Shown piece after piece: positions 7,688-15,674 of a DNA stretch of 64,000 nucleotides. Numbering within the stretch: position 1 is the stretch's first letter; each line of letters starts with the position of its first letter. The stretch covers positions 5,210,001-5,274,000 of the forward strand of contig NZ_CP109137.1 in assembly GCF_035918095.1 (NCBI RefSeq), given 5' to 3'. Made by a program: the position numbers and the translations under genes. The notes beneath the pieces are model-generated. The model did not search any database. It saw nothing but the letters and a program-made list of their open reading frames with translations, and was not told where the DNA came from. This stretch comes from Streptomyces sp. NBC_01750. GTDB lineage: Bacteria > Actinomycetota > Actinomycetes > Streptomycetales > Streptomycetaceae.

Positions 7688-8818
7688 TCAGTTCTCTTTC
7701 GATCCCGTACGCGGTGCCCCTGCCACCCGCGCCGCAGTGGTGGGTTCAGGGACCGGGGTCATCCGCGTCGCGGCGAACTCGCGGTTGGTGACCGTCTGCT
7801 TGCGGTAGACGTCGGGCAGGTCGGGCATCGCCAGAAGGCGGTCGCACGCCTGGAGCGAGCCGGCGTAGTCGCCCACCCAGTAGGCAGTGATCGAGAACTC
7901 GAACAACAGTCCCCAGCGGTACACCCACGGCTGGATGAACAGCAGGTCGTCCGGCTGCTCCTTGCCCAGCCCGGCGCGGACGATCGCGTGCGCGGCCTGA
8001 TGGCGGCCCATTCTGCGCAGCCGCATGGCGAGTTCGTAACACGCTTCGAGCCGCTGTGGACGCGACTCCCAGGCGCGGGAGAAGGCGCTCACCGCTCCAG
8101 GCCAGTCGTCGGAGTCGGCCCTGAGAATCCCGGCCTGCAGCAGCGAGCAGTAGACCTCTTCGGCCCAGCCCCCCATCCCGGCGCGGCGCTCGTACAGGGC
8201 GATCGCCTCCTCGGTGCTGCCCATGTCGCGCATGGTCTGCGCCAGATAGAAGACCGTGCGGGTATTGGTGGGGTCGCGCTCCATCTCGGCGCTCAGCAGA
8301 CGCGCGTCGCGCTCGAACTTGTCGCGCCGTGAGCCTCCGTCGTAGAAGTCCTCGATGACGAGTGCGTCGAGATTCGCCTGGCGGTGCCGCGTGTCGGCGG
8401 TGAGGTACTCGTGGGTGACGCCCTCGTACCGCCAGGCGACACTGCCGCTGACGAGGCGCCTGATGCGGTACTCGGTCGCGCCTTCGTGCCGCAGCATGTA
8501 GGCGTCGGCGGTCAGCCCGGGCAGGGGGCCGTCCCGGCGGATCACGTGGTCGGCGTCGAGGAGGAGCAGGTAGTCGGCCTTGCCGCGGGCGTGCCTGATG
8601 TTCAGAGTCCGGTTGTGGCCGAAGTTGACCCAGGGCTCCTCGTGCAGCTCACCCGGGATGCCGTGCATTGCCGTACGGATCAGCTGCTGGGTTCCGTCGG
8701 TCGAGCCGGTGTCGGAGATCACCCAGGTGTCCACGAGGTCACGCGCGGAGGCGAGGCATCGCTCGATGACTTTCGCCTCGTTCTTGACGATCATGCACAA
8801 GCACATGGACGGCTTCAC
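7688..8818 (-). CDS. Family 2 glycosyltransferase with TPR-like C-terminus
   Basis: The N-terminal GT-A domain begins with CLCMIVKNE (residues 6-14), then WVISDTGSTDGT (about 32-43) for nucleotide-sugar binding and LLLLDADHV (about 85-92) as the DxD metal site. The C-terminal half is made of helical pairs typical of TPR repeats. The GTG at 8818 is chosen because the family starts just before the C-M-I-V-K-N-E strand; an in-frame ATG at 8956 would add a disordered 46-residue extension. Acceptor unknown. It diverges from a secreted protein gene and converges on the symporter. Confidence 0.8.
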   Translation of the reverse strand: MKPSMCLCMIVKNEAKVIERCLASARDLVDTWVISDTGSTDGTQQLIRTAMHGIPGELHEEPWVNFGHNRTLNIRHARGKADYLLLLDADHVIRRDGPLPGLTADAYMLRHEGATEYRIRRLVSGSVAWRYEGVTHEYLTADTRHRQANLDALVIEDFYDGGSRRDKFERDARLLSAEMERDPTNTRTVFYLAQTMRDMGSTEEAIALYERRAGMGGWAEEVYCSLLQAGILRADSDDWPGAVSAFSRAWESRPQRLEACYELAMRLRRMGRHQAAHAIVRAGLGKEQPDDLLFIQPWVYRWGLLFEFSITAYWVGDYAGSLQACDRLLAMPDLPDVYRKQTVTNREFAATRMTPVPEPTTAARVAGAPRTGSKEN

Positions 8819-9044
8819 GGCAACACCATTTCCCGGGCGGGTCGGACCGGGCGACCTTACGCACCGGGGCTTCTGGCCCGTTGGCGGCACGCCGACCTCG
8901 GCAGAGGGTTCGCTGTCGCGTATGCCCCCATTGGAGTTCCCCCGATACGCCATCATGTTGATAGCTCTGCGAGGCTCTCAAGGCATTGCGCCTGCGAACC
9001 GATGATTCCGAGGGAAGCCTGAACCGGCTTCCGCCGCATCATCC

Positions 9045-9070
9045 GATCCGGTTCCAAGATCCGGTTCCAA
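9045..9070 (+). repeat. 13-bp tandem duplication before a secreted-protein gene
   Basis: Two perfect adjacent copies of GATCCGGTTCCAA (9045-9057, 9058-9070) directly precede the AAGGAG ribosome-binding site at 9071-9076. It lies in the 5' untranslated region or promoter of the gene at 9083. Confidence 0.8.
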
Positions 9071-9082
9071 AAGGAGCAGTGA

Positions 9083-9784
9083 ATGAATCCTGAGAACAGG
9101 ACCAGGTCCTCTCTGGGTCCGCTTCCCAGAAGCAGTGCCTGGCTGACCGGCGGTACCATCGCGTCGATGGTCCTCATGCTCGCGGGGATCGCGAGCCCCG
9201 CGATTGCCGCAGCGCCCAGTTCCGTGGCACCCGCCAGCGTGAGCGTGGCAGCCCCGGGTGGGGACGAATGCCAGGTCTCGGCGGAGAGCGGGAAGGCCGT
9301 AGTCAACGGCAACGGCAACGGCAACGGCTGTGGGGGACAGGGTCCCCAGGGTCCGGGAGGTCCCCAGGGTCCGATCGGCGCCACTGGTCCGTCCGGGCCG
9401 TGCAGCGACCTCGCCCACTACAACCCCCTCGTGGTCGCTCCGATCGCCACCCACCAGGTGGCCGCCGCGGTCATCGATCCGGACGGTGCGGCGGGCCCGC
9501 TCAACGCCGCTGTCTTCGCGGGCATCCGGACGGTCCCGGGTGGCGTCTTCGACTGGGAGAACATCAGCAACACCCCGGGTGGCGGTTTCCCGGCGGGCGC
9601 CTGCTCCGCCTCGGTGTCCAGCAACGGGGTGCTGAACTCGGCCTCGGTGCACGTGCTGACCACGGCCGGGACCGTGTTCGAGACCACGTGCACCCTGACC
9701 TTCGCGACGGTTGGGCCTCCCGCCACGCCGCCGAGCCTGTCGTGCACCGAGGTCTGGACGCCGCAGGTAACGCCGTCGGCCTAG
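9083..9784 (+). CDS. Secreted collagen-like protein
   Basis: A 233-residue exported protein. A signal peptide (hydrophobic core about residues 22-42, likely cleavage after AIA near 43) is followed by a short acidic and Cys-containing stretch, four Asn-Gly pairs coded by four AACGGC units, and about seven collagen-type G-x-y triplets with GPQGPIGATGPSGP. The remaining 130 residues form a cysteine-containing globular domain I do not recognise. ATG start after a good AAGGAG. It is transcribed divergently from the glycosyltransferase, which might modify it; that is speculation. Confidence 0.75.
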   Translation: MNPENRTRSSLGPLPRSSAWLTGGTIASMVLMLAGIASPAIAAAPSSVAPASVSVAAPGGDECQVSAESGKAVVNGNGNGNGCGGQGPQGPGGPQGPIGATGPSGPCSDLAHYNPLVVAPIATHQVAAAVIDPDGAAGPLNAAVFAGIRTVPGGVFDWENISNTPGGGFPAGACSASVSSNGVLNSASVHVLTTAGTVFETTCTLTFATVGPPATPPSLSCTEVWTPQVTPSA

Positions 9785-9846
9785 GCGCTCGACACAATTA
9801 GTGGTTCTGGTCAGGTTGCAGTACTGACCCGGTCCGAATCGTGGTG

Positions 9847-9877
9847 CGGTCCCCCTTCCATGCCGGAAGGGGGACCG
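9847..9877 (+). terminator. Terminator after the collagen-like gene
   Basis: A perfect 13-bp hairpin, CGGTCCCCCTTCC and its complement around ATGCC, followed shortly by GCGTTTTTG. Strong intrinsic-type terminator. Confidence 0.85.
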
Positions 9878-9912
9878 TTCCGCGTTTTTGGGCTCTTCCC
9901 GGGGGCCGTAGG

Positions 9913-9928
9913 CTTACCGCGAAGTAAG
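9913..9928. promoter_or_regulatory. Putative TetR operator, site 1
   Basis: CTTAC-CGCGAA-GTAAG lies 28 bp before the TetR start. It shares TTACnnCGAAGTAAG with a second site at 10949-10964, suggesting both are bound by this regulator. Confidence 0.5.
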
Positions 9929-9955
9929 GATGTGTGGGGCGGGAGGATGTCTGAC

Positions 9956-10603
9956 ATGGGTGATGTGAAGGGCGTCAAAAGCAAACGCATGCCGCGCGCC
10001 GTGCGCGAGCGGCAGATGATGGACGCCGCGGTGCGGACCTTCGGGCAGCGCGGCTACCGGGCGGCCTCGATGGATGAGATCGCCGAACTGGCCGGGGTCT
10101 CCAAGCCGTTGGTCTACCTGTACTTGAACTCCAAGGAAGAGCTCTTCACGGCGTGCATACGGCGCGAGGCCGAGGCGCTGATCGTCGCCGTGCGGGCGGG
10201 AGCCGAGCCGGGGCTTGCGGCGGACCGGCAGCTGTGGTCGGGGCTTGCGGCGTTCTTCACGCACACCGCCGAGAACCCGGACGGCTGGGCGATCCTGCAC
10301 CGGCAGGCGCGTACGCACGGAGAGCCGTTCGCCGCTGAAGTGGCGGCGATGCGGCACGAGATAGTGGCCTTCGTGACCGGGCTGATCGGGGCCGCGGCAT
10401 GCGAGACCCAGCACAACCCCGAGCTGGCCGACCGGGATGTCGGGGGGCTCGCGCAGGCGCTGGTGGGCGCGGCGGAGTCGCTCGCGGGGTGGGCGAACGA
10501 GACCGAGGGCGTCTCGGCGAAGGAAGCGGCGGGGACGCTGATGAACTTCGCCTGGATGGGGCTCGGGGACCTTATGAAAGGTCAGCGCTGGTCCTCCCGA
10601 TGA
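9956..10603 (+). CDS. TetR-family transcriptional regulator
   Basis: A 215-residue repressor-type protein. The N-terminal helix-turn-helix is RQMMDAAVRTFGQRGYRAAS, then MDEIAELAGVSKPLVYLYLNSKEEL in two adjacent stretches at about residues 17-60; the rest is the helical ligand and dimer domain. The ATG at 9956 is nine bases after GGGAGG; the ATG at 9947 touches that site and is unlikely. An operator-like repeat lies just upstream and a matching one about 350 bp downstream in an apparently gene-free stretch. Effector unknown. Confidence 0.9.
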   Translation: MGDVKGVKSKRMPRAVRERQMMDAAVRTFGQRGYRAASMDEIAELAGVSKPLVYLYLNSKEELFTACIRREAEALIVAVRAGAEPGLAADRQLWSGLAAFFTHTAENPDGWAILHRQARTHGEPFAAEVAAMRHEIVAFVTGLIGAAACETQHNPELADRDVGGLAQALVGAAESLAGWANETEGVSAKEAAGTLMNFAWMGLGDLMKGQRWSSR

Positions 10604-10712
10604 GGTGGACGCGGTCGCCGCTGCGGAGTTGGGAAGCCGAGTCCTCGGCCGCGTACGTCACGGTCGTGGGGGGCGGTGCCGGGACCTTGAACTCCGTCTG
10701 TACGTACGTCAT
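10572..10712 (-). CDS. Small hypothetical protein, uncertain
   Basis: A 46-residue minus-strand frame with ATG at 10712 and a plausible GAGGTGG six bases upstream. Its end overlaps the 3' end of the TetR gene by 32 bp tail-to-tail. G/C third positions dominate in the first 30 codons. No family recognised. The frame continues open upstream to an ATG at 10928, so it may instead be the remnant of a longer gene. Confidence 0.3.
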   Translation of the reverse strand: MTYVQTEFKVPAPPPTTVTYAAEDSASQLRSGDRVHLIGRTSADLS

Positions 10713-11386
10713 TTGATGCCACCTCAGTGGTGAGGCCGGTGCCCCGTGCGCCAGGGTGAGGGCCAGGGGCGGTTCGGGTGCCATGTGTTGTGCCCGCAGC
10801 AGGCTCCGGACGCTGACGACCCCGATTCTGCCGCTGCCAGGGGGCGCGATCGACTCGGCCCTACCGTGCGGCTCGTCGAGGGCCGGTGTGCCGGCCGTCG
10901 GTGCGCACGGCGATCGGTCACGGTCCAAGCTCCCTGCGCGGTCGTGGATTTACTCCGAAGTAAGATCACTCGGGAGTCAGCAACCGGTCGAGCACGAGGA
11001 GCCGCGCGGCGCGCTGCGAGCTCAAGTGGGCAGCGGTCGACCGGGACTTCGCGGCGGAGACCGAGGCACCGTAAGCGAAGCCGGCGCGGTGACCTTCTGA
11101 GAAGGCCCGGTTGCCCACAGTGCGGATGAACACGGCGTTACCACGAGTGCGGTTCACCACAATCGGCGTCCGCAGCCCGTGCCGTACGGGCGTGGTGAGG
11201 GCGCCCCCGGTGCCGGTCCTGAGCAGGGGCGATGTGATTCGACCAGGAGCCGGGCAGGCCGATGCGGCCCGGTCGGCTGTGTCCCATACATCAGGCGAGA
11301 TGGGCCAACGCTGGATAAACTCCTCGTTTGCCGTGCGCGGAATGGGGATTCGCAGCGCACTCCACACGACCTAGGGAGAGTGAGAG
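10713..11386. other. 674-bp stretch with no convincing gene
   Basis: Frames exist on both strands but none has a clear ribosome-binding site, recognisable motif or family. A minus-strand frame at 10966-11367 is full-length open but reads as random, Ala/Arg-rich sequence. The one clear element is the operator-like palindrome at 10947-10967. I suspect decayed sequence: perhaps the remains of a gene once controlled by the TetR regulator. Confidence 0.5.
10947..10967. promoter_or_regulatory. Putative TetR operator, site 2
   Basis: A near-perfect 21-bp palindrome: GAT-TTACT-CCG-AAGTAA-GATC, two mismatched pairs. Thirteen of fifteen core bases match site 1 before the TetR gene. No intact gene lies close to it; the next start is at 11387, about 420 bp to the right. 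Confidence 0.5.
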
Positions 11387-11467
11387 ATGCGTACGAGCCA
11401 GCCTGGCATCCACCGGAGCCACGCAGCACTGAGCGCCCTGTCGGCCGACGATCGGTGCGCTGTATGA
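11387..11467 (+). CDS. 26-residue upstream frame coupled to the Pls-like synthetase
   Basis: ATG at 11387 follows AGGGAGAG and encodes 26 residues ending CAV. Its TGA overlaps the ATG of the large synthetase (ATGA at 11464-11467). The synthetase start has no ribosome-binding site of its own, so translation of this short frame probably delivers ribosomes to it. The peptide shows no recognisable family. It may be a pure coupling device or a leader peptide. Confidence 0.5.
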   Translation: MRTSQPGIHRSHAALSALSADDRCAV

Positions 11468-14400
11468 CTATGGCCCCGGAGTCACCGGCTCTCCTCGATC
11501 CGCTGCTCGACGAGGCACCGGCGCCCGCGCTCTTCACCGCGGGAAGTGCCGCCTCCGAACGCACTCTCCTCGACATCCTCGACGAGACCGCGCGACGTCA
11601 CCCGGACGCACCAGCCGTCGACGACGGTGACGCGCCCCTCACATACCGTGCGCTGCTCGGCGAGGTCGAGTCCCTGCGACTGCGCCTCACCGCCGCCGGA
11701 ATAGGCGTCGGCGACCGTGTCGGCGTACGCGTGCCGTCAGGAACCGCCGACCTGTATGTCTCGATCCTCGCCGTGCTGGCGGCGGGCGCGGCGTATGTCC
11801 CGGTCGACGCCGAGGACCCCGACGAGCGGGCCGAGCTGGTCTTCACCGAGGCGGCGGTGAGTGCCGTGATCGGCGAGGGCCGGGCCTTCGAGCCGTGCGG
11901 TACCGCGGCGGGAGTCACGGGCAGTCGGCCGGGCCCGGGTGACGACGCTTGGATCATCTTCACCTCAGGCTCCACCGGCAGGCCCAAGGGCGTCGCCGTC
12001 AGCCACCGCAGCGCCGCCGCCTTCGTCGACGCCGAAGCCCGGATCTTCCTGGCGAGGGAGCCCCTCGGCCCCGGCGACCGGGTCCTCGCCGGGCTCTCCG
12101 TCGCCTTCGATGCCTCCTGCGAGGAGATGTGGCTCGCCTGGCGGCATGGCGCCTGCCTGGTGCCCGCACCCCGCTCCCTCGTACGCACCGGCCTCGACCT
12201 GGGCCCCTGGCTGGTCGAGCAGCGCATCACCGTCGTGTCGACGGTCCCCACACTCGCGGCCCTCTGGCCCGCCGAGGCGCTCGACGACGTCCGGCTGCTG
12301 ATATTCGGCGGTGAGGCGTGCCCGCCCGAGCTGGCCGAGCGGATGGCCGTCACGGGCCGTGAGGTCTGGAACACGTACGGCCCGACCGAGGCCACGGTCG
12401 TCGCCTGCGCGGCGCCGCTGACCGGCGAAGGGCCGGTACGGATCGGGCTGCCGCTCGACGGCTGGGAGCTCGCCGTCGTGGACGGCGCCGGTGACCTCGT
12501 CCCCATGGGAGGGACCGGCGAGCTCGTCATCGGCGGCGTCGGCCTCGCCCGGTACCTGGACGCCGAGAAGGACGCAGAGAAGTACGCGCCACTGCTCGCG
12601 CTCGGCTGGGCCCGCGCCTACCGCAGCGGCGACCTGGTCCGGGCGGAGGAGGACGGCCTGCTCTTCGTGGGCCGGGCGGACGAGCAGATCAAGCTCGGTG
12701 GCCGTCGCATCGAACTCGGCGAGATCGATGCGGCGCTGCAGGCGCTGCCGGGCGTCGCGGGAGCCGCGGCTGCGGTCCGTACGACGGCCGGCGGCCATCA
12801 ACTGCTGGTCGGCTATGTGGTGCCGAGCGAGCCGGTCGGCGACCGGCCGGCGGACGGCGACCTGATGACCGCTGACACCGCTGACGCAGCCGATACGGCG
12901 GACGGCGCGGGCTCCGCGGCTCCCGGCCCCGCCGATGGCGCGGTCGCCGAACCGGCCCCGGGCCCGCTGGCCGGCGCCGGTGCCCACGCCCCGGCCTCCG
13001 CCGCCACAGACGGCAACGGCCCCGCCGACGCGCCGGAGCCTGCGGCCGGTGCGGCGCCCCTCGACGTGGACTCCTTCGACGCGGCGCCCTTCGACGTGGA
13101 CTCCTTCGACCAGGCCGACGCCGTCGCGCGACTGCGCAAGGAGCTGCCCGCCGCCCTCGTGCCCCTGCTCGCCGTCGTGGACACCCTCCCGACCCGTACC
13201 TCGGGCAAGGTGGACCGGGCCGCCCTGCCGTGGCCGCTGCCCGCTCTGGACACTCCGGCCACCGGTCGGACCGAGCTCACCGCCACCGAGGCCTGGCTGG
13301 CCGAGCAGTGGACCGATCTTCTCGGGGCTCCGGTGAACAGCCCCGACGCGGACTTCTTCGCGAGCGGCGGCGGCAGTCTGGCCGCCGCGCAGTTGGTGTC
13401 CCGGATCCGGGAGCGGTACGCCGCCGGATCGGTCGGAGACATCTACCAGAACCCGACACTCGGCGCGCTCGCCCGGACGCTGGAGGAGCCCTCGGCGGGC
13501 GCGACGGCACAGCGGGATGTCCAGCCGGTGCCGCGCCTGTCCGGCGTCGTGCAAGTGCTGCTGATGCTTCCGCTGCTCGGCATCGCCGGGCTGCGCTGGG
13601 GCGTGGTCGCGGCCGCGGTCGGCAATGTCATCGGGCTGCCGTGGGTGCCGACGGTGTCCTGGTGGTGGGTGGGGCTCAGCTGGCTGCTCGTGGTCAGCCC
13701 GCCCGGACGGATCGTGATCGCGGCAGGCGGTGCGCGGCTGCTGCTGCGCGGCCTGCGCCCCGGCACGTACCGGCGCGGCGGCAGCACGCACCTACGGCTG
13801 TGGACGGCGGAACGCCTCGCCGAGCTGAGCGGCGCGACCAGCCTCGCCGGGGTGTGGCTCACGTATTACGCGCGGGCGCTCGGCGTCCGTATCGGCGAGG
13901 GCGTCGATCTGCACGCCCTGCCGCCGGTGACCGGCATGCTGCGGCTCGGCAAGGGCTGCGCGGTCGAGCCCGAGGTGGATCTGTCCGGGCACTGGCTCGA
14001 CGGCGACCGGCTGCACATCGGCGCCGTCCGTATCGGCGCCGGAGCCACCGTCGGCGCCCGCAGCACGCTCTTCCCCGGCGCGCGGATCGGCAAGCGCGCC
14101 GAGATCGCCCCCGGGTCGGGTGTGACGGGCGCGGTTCCGGCCTGCGAGCGCTGGGCCGGTGTGCCCGCGGCACGCAAGGGGAAGGCGAATCGGCACACGC
14201 CCGACGGCCGCCCGCCGCGCAAGCGCCGCTGGACGGCGGTCTACACGCTCACTTCGGTGGTCCTTGGGCTGCTGCCCGCGCTCGCGGCGCTGCCCGGCCT
14301 GCTGGTGATCGGCCTGTTCGTGCACGGCCGGACCGGCCTCGGCCAGGCGCTGACGGCCGCGCTGACCGCCGTGCCACTCGCGACGGTCGTCTCCGTGATC

Positions 14401-15609
14401 ACGTACGCGCTGATCGTTCTCGCCGGTGTGCGGCTGCTCGGCATCGGGCTGCGTGAGGGCTACCACCCGGTCCACGGGCGGACCGCCTGGCAGGCGTGGG
14501 CGACCGAGCGGCTGATGGACATGGCCCGCGTGCACCTCTTTCCGCTGTACGCGAGCCTGTTCACGCCCGTGTGGCTGCGGGCGCTGGGCATGAAGGTGGG
14601 CCGCGGTGTCGAGGCGTCGACCGTGCTGGCGCTGCCCGCGATGACGACGGTCGGCGACGGCGCGTTCCTCGCCGACGACACGATGGTCGCCTCGTACGAA
14701 CTCGGCGGCGGCTGGCTGCGGATCGCCGAGGCGCGGGTGGGCAAGCGGGCCTTCCTCGGCAACTCCGGCATGACGGCCGCGGGCCGCTCCGTACCCAAGC
14801 GCGGCCTCGTCGGCGTGCTGTCGTCGACCCCGAAGCGGGCGAAGGCGGGCAGCTCCTGGCTCGGTATGCCGCCGATGAAGCTGCCGCGGGCCGCGGAGGT
14901 AGGTGACCAGAGCCGTACCTTCGACCCGCCGAAGCGGCTGAAGTGGGCGCGGGCGACCGTCGAGATCTGCCGGATCGTGCCGGTCATGTGCAGCGTGGCG
15001 CTCGCCGTACTCGCGCTCGCCGCCTTCGAGCTGCTGGCAGACCGCCTCGGCCTCGCCCTCGCGGTGCTGTGCGGCGGCGCGTTGCTGTTCGTCGGGGGAG
15101 TGGTGGCCTGTGTCGTCGCGATCGCGGCGAAGTGGCTGCTCGTCGGCCGTTTCCGGGCGGTCGAGCACCCGTTGTGGTCGTCCTTCGTATGGCGCAACGA
15201 GCTCGCGGACACCTTTGTGGAGGTGCTCGCCGTGCCGTGGCTGGTCGGTGCGACCGCCGGCACACCGCTGATGAACCAGTGGCTGCGTGGGCTCGGCGCC
15301 CGCATCGGCCGCGGCGCCTGGTGCGAGACGTACTGGCTGCCGGAGGCCGACCTGGTCACCGTCGGTGTCGGCGCGAGCGTCAATCGCGGCTGTGTTGTTC
15401 AGACGCACCTCTTCCACGACCGGATCATGCGCATGGACAATGTCGTTCTCGGAACGGGCGCGACGCTCGGTCCGCACGGCATCGCGCTGCCCGGAGCGGT
15501 CATCGGCGCCCGGGCAGCGGTCGGTCCGGCCTCGCTGGTGATGCGCGGAGAGCGGGTGCCCGCGGACACCCGCTGGCTGGGCAACCCCATCGCGGCCTGG
15601 AAGCCGTAG
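11464..15609 (+). CDS. Pls/PosA-type membrane nonribosomal peptide synthetase
   Basis: A 1381-residue single-module enzyme with the architecture of poly-epsilon-lysine synthetase: adenylation domain (about 35-590), carrier domain (about 605-680), then six membrane segments in three pairs separated by three soluble hexapeptide-helix-like domains (about 795-910, 1000-1155, 1225-1381). Core motifs: FTSGSTGRPKG, FDASCEE (D216, A217, E220), NTYGPTEATVV, GRADEQIKLGGRRIELGEI, SGKVDRAALP; carrier serine S638 in FFASGGGSL. My manual specificity code is DAESIGTVVK, close to lysine codes with the acidic E. No condensation or thioesterase domain. It probably makes a homopolymer or isopeptide of a basic amino acid. 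A Pro/Ala-rich insert lies at about 453-549. Confidence 0.85.
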   Translation: MTMAPESPALLDPLLDEAPAPALFTAGSAASERTLLDILDETARRHPDAPAVDDGDAPLTYRALLGEVESLRLRLTAAGIGVGDRVGVRVPSGTADLYVSILAVLAAGAAYVPVDAEDPDERAELVFTEAAVSAVIGEGRAFEPCGTAAGVTGSRPGPGDDAWIIFTSGSTGRPKGVAVSHRSAAAFVDAEARIFLAREPLGPGDRVLAGLSVAFDASCEEMWLAWRHGACLVPAPRSLVRTGLDLGPWLVEQRITVVSTVPTLAALWPAEALDDVRLLIFGGEACPPELAERMAVTGREVWNTYGPTEATVVACAAPLTGEGPVRIGLPLDGWELAVVDGAGDLVPMGGTGELVIGGVGLARYLDAEKDAEKYAPLLALGWARAYRSGDLVRAEEDGLLFVGRADEQIKLGGRRIELGEIDAALQALPGVAGAAAAVRTTAGGHQLLVGYVVPSEPVGDRPADGDLMTADTADAADTADGAGSAAPGPADGAVAEPAPGPLAGAGAHAPASAATDGNGPADAPEPAAGAAPLDVDSFDAAPFDVDSFDQADAVARLRKELPAALVPLLAVVDTLPTRTSGKVDRAALPWPLPALDTPATGRTELTATEAWLAEQWTDLLGAPVNSPDADFFASGGGSLAAAQLVSRIRERYAAGSVGDIYQNPTLGALARTLEEPSAGATAQRDVQPVPRLSGVVQVLLMLPLLGIAGLRWGVVAAAVGNVIGLPWVPTVSWWWVGLSWLLVVSPPGRIVIAAGGARLLLRGLRPGTYRRGGSTHLRLWTAERLAELSGATSLAGVWLTYYARALGVRIGEGVDLHALPPVTGMLRLGKGCAVEPEVDLSGHWLDGDRLHIGAVRIGAGATVGARSTLFPGARIGKRAEIAPGSGVTGAVPACERWAGVPAARKGKANRHTPDGRPPRKRRWTAVYTLTSVVLGLLPALAALPGLLVIGLFVHGRTGLGQALTAALTAVPLATVVSVITYALIVLAGVRLLGIGLREGYHPVHGRTAWQAWATERLMDMARVHLFPLYASLFTPVWLRALGMKVGRGVEASTVLALPAMTTVGDGAFLADDTMVASYELGGGWLRIAEARVGKRAFLGNSGMTAAGRSVPKRGLVGVLSSTPKRAKAGSSWLGMPPMKLPRAAEVGDQSRTFDPPKRLKWARATVEICRIVPVMCSVALAVLALAAFELLADRLGLALAVLCGGALLFVGGVVACVVAIAAKWLLVGRFRAVEHPLWSSFVWRNELADTFVEVLAVPWLVGATAGTPLMNQWLRGLGARIGRGAWCETYWLPEADLVTVGVGASVNRGCVVQTHLFHDRIMRMDNVVLGTGATLGPHGIALPGAVIGARAAVGPASLVMRGERVPADTRWLGNPIAAWKP

Positions 15610-15674
15610 CACGCAGAACACGCGCAGGACAGGCAAGACGAGCAATACGAGCAATACACAGAGGACGCACAAGG

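Noticed and set aside
10966..11367. 133-codon minus-strand open frame
   Set aside because: No ribosome-binding site, no recognisable motif and no coherent hydrophobic or secondary-structure pattern; long open frames arise by chance at this GC content.
12845..13110. Frameshift or gene break in the middle of the synthetase
   Set aside because: The low-complexity stretch looked suspicious, but the same frame continues cleanly into motif A10 and the carrier domain, so it is an insert, not a break.
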